DNA of 48,379 nucleotides. It comes from Bacteroidales bacterium. GTDB lineage: Bacteria; Bacteroidota; Bacteroidia; Bacteroidales; UBA7960. Each line of letters starts with the position of its first letter. Positions within the stretch are counted from its first letter, which is position 1. Shown one piece after another: positions 46,739 through 48,379 of the stretch. The notes under the pieces were generated by a model. It saw nothing but the letters and a program-made list of their open reading frames with translations, was not told the DNA's origin and did no database searches. The stretch spans positions 1 to 48,379 of the forward strand of contig SLQX01000013.1 of NCBI GenBank assembly GCA_007131245.1. Direction: 5' to 3'. The translations under genes were made by a program, and so were the position numbers.

Positions 46739-48379
46739 CTACCACTCCGGAACCTGACGCATAAAGCTAATGGCTGCTCCCCCGCCGGGGGCAAGCCTGA
46801 GGGTTATTTCTGAATCGGGATCGGCATCCACTTCTTCAATAACATAGGCGGTAGGGTTGTCATCCCAATGTGCCTCTTCACCATCGGCATACAATACCAC
46901 ATCATATCGCTCACCGGGTTCCAGAAAATCGGTCTTCACAGTTATTTCGCGTGCATCTTCATTGGTGATGCTCCCCAGGAACCAGTTACCGGTTTCCCGC
47001 TCCTTGCGTGCAATGGTAACATACTCCCCCACTTCACCATTGAGCACAAGCGATTCCTCCCAGTCTACACCCACATCTTTAATAAACTGAAAAGCCGGGT
47101 GCCCGTCATAATACTCGGGTAAATCGGCCACCATCTGCATGGGACTGTAAATCACCACGTACAGCGCCAGCTGCTGGGCCAGTGTGGTGTTTACCTGGTT
47201 TTCATCGCGGTAGGGCTCCATCTTGATGTTGAAAATACCCGGTGTATAATCAATGGGGCCTGCCAGCATCCGTGTAAAAGCCACAATGGGTAAATGCTCA
47301 GGCGGATTGCCTCCATCGGTGGCCCAGGCATTAAACTCCTGCCCCCTAAGCCCTTCCCGGGTGGCATCGTTGGGGTAGGTGCGACGCAAACCTGAAGCCA
47401 TAATGGGCTCATGGGCATTGACCATAACTCTGTGTTCTGCAGCTTTTTCCACAACCCGCATATAGTGGTTTACCATCCACTGGCCATGATGGTACTCACC
47501 ACGTGGGATGATGGTACCCACATACCCGGTTTTTACCATATCATAACCATAGTGTTCCATTAAAGCATAAGCCGTATCCAGCTGTTCTTCATAGGTAGTG
47601 ACGGCTGATGAAGTTTCATGGTGCATTACCAGCCTCACCCCCTTTTCCTTGGCGTAATCAACCACTTCTTCAAGGTCAAAGTCGGGATAGGGGGTAACAA
47701 AATCAAAGATACCCTCCCGGTCTTCGGTACCTATCCAGTTTTCCCATCCGGTATACCAGCCTTCAATGAGTAGTGCCCCTATTCCATGTTCCGAAGCAAA
47801 ATCTATATATGCTTTGGCATTTTCGGTGGTTGCACCATGGTTACCGTGGGGTTCAGCCCCAATCCAGGTACTCATATCCTGGCTGGCAGAATAATCCCAG
47901 GTAGATTTGCCCAAATGCATCTCCCACCAAATGCCCATATATTTTGTGGGCTTAAGCCAGGAAACATCTCCAAGTCTGTTGGGCTCATTAAGGTTTACAA
48001 TCAGATTAGATTCAATCAGGTCGGTGGCTTGCCGGGCTATCTGGATTGTGCGCCAGGGGGTTTGGAAAGGAGTGTTTTGAATAACTTTGTAGTCTTCCCT
48101 TTCTGTACCTACCAGGTTGTTGCGCATCTGCAGGTTCTCGGCATCGATCTCAAGGGTAATACCTGCATAATCAATTAATGCAGCTTCATGAAAACTCAGA
48201 TGCAGCCCTTGTTGTGTTTGCATGGTAACAGGGGTGTTTACGGCATTTACCGGAATATAGGTTTGCGCCAGGTTAGGATGGTCACGTTTGGTGGTGGCAT
48301 CAATTTCTGAAAACAAAGTGGTGCTGTAAAGATGTTCATAAATATCCCAGTCACCGGGTGTCCACCATACTTTGTGATC
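46739..48379 (-). CDS. Glycoside hydrolase family 97 enzyme, 5' end truncated by the window edge
   Basis: LIEGWYTGWENW, VMHHETSSAVTTYEEQLDTAYALMEHYGYDMVKTGYVGTIIPRGEYHHGQWMVNHY, MVNAHEPIMASGLRRTYPN. The frame stays open to 48379; the listed start at 48316 is an internal TTG. Confidence 0.93.
   Translation of the reverse strand, partial: DHKVWWTPGDWDIYEHLYSTTLFSEIDATTKRDHPNLAQTYIPVNAVNTPVTMQTQQGLHLSFHEAALIDYAGITLEIDAENLQMRNNLVGTEREDYKVIQNTPFQTPWRTIQIARQATDLIESNLIVNLNEPNRLGDVSWLKPTKYMGIWWEMHLGKSTWDYSASQDMSTWIGAEPHGNHGATTENAKAYIDFASEHGIGALLIEGWYTGWENWIGTEDREGIFDFVTPYPDFDLEEVVDYAKEKGVRLVMHHETSSAVTTYEEQLDTAYALMEHYGYDMVKTGYVGTIIPRGEYHHGQWMVNHYMRVVEKAAEHRVMVNAHEPIMASGLRRTYPNDATREGLRGQEFNAWATDGGNPPEHLPIVAFTRMLAGPIDYTPGIFNIKMEPYRDENQVNTTLAQQLALYVVIYSPMQMVADLPEYYDGHPAFQFIKDVGVDWEESLVLNGEVGEYVTIARKERETGNWFLGSITNEDAREITVKTDFLEPGERYDVVLYADGEEAHWDDNPTAYVIEEVDADPDSEITLRLAPGGGAAISFMRQVPEW

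Noticed and set aside
48317-48379. Apparent gene start at 48316 for the GH97 ORF
   Set aside because: The codon is an internal TTG; the frame continues upstream (DWDIYEHLYSTTLFSEID), so the gene is simply cut by the window edge.

Overview
The window looks like an ordinary chromosomal stretch from a Bacteroidetes (Bacteroidales/Marinilabiliales-like) genome. Supporting traits are TAnnTTTG-type promoter boxes, S46/S9 peptidases, a type II glutaminyl-cyclase-like protein, a GH97 enzyme and MlaE/MlaF. I support about 36 protein-coding genes, one tRNA-Ser(GGA) and several strong intrinsic terminators. I saw no CRISPR array, transposase, integrase or rRNA. The main accessory-like block is 24.5-33.0 kb: a GbsR/MarR-type regulator, a LolA-like periplasmic protein, two paralogous pairs of FtsX-type permeases around one LolD-like ATPase, and a terminal outer-membrane beta-barrel. 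Two near-identical GGTTC-N10-GAACC palindromes flank the regulator gene. I propose this as a self-regulated trans-envelope lipid/lipoprotein transport system that merits follow-up. Other items: a 54-aa lipoprotein ORF missing from the ORF track, overlapping a SprT-like gene; an orphan terminator suggesting a small RNA near 24.0-24.17 kb; and a cluster of hairpins upstream of an NAD-linked formate dehydrogenase operon. All family assignments come from reading the translations; no database search was run.
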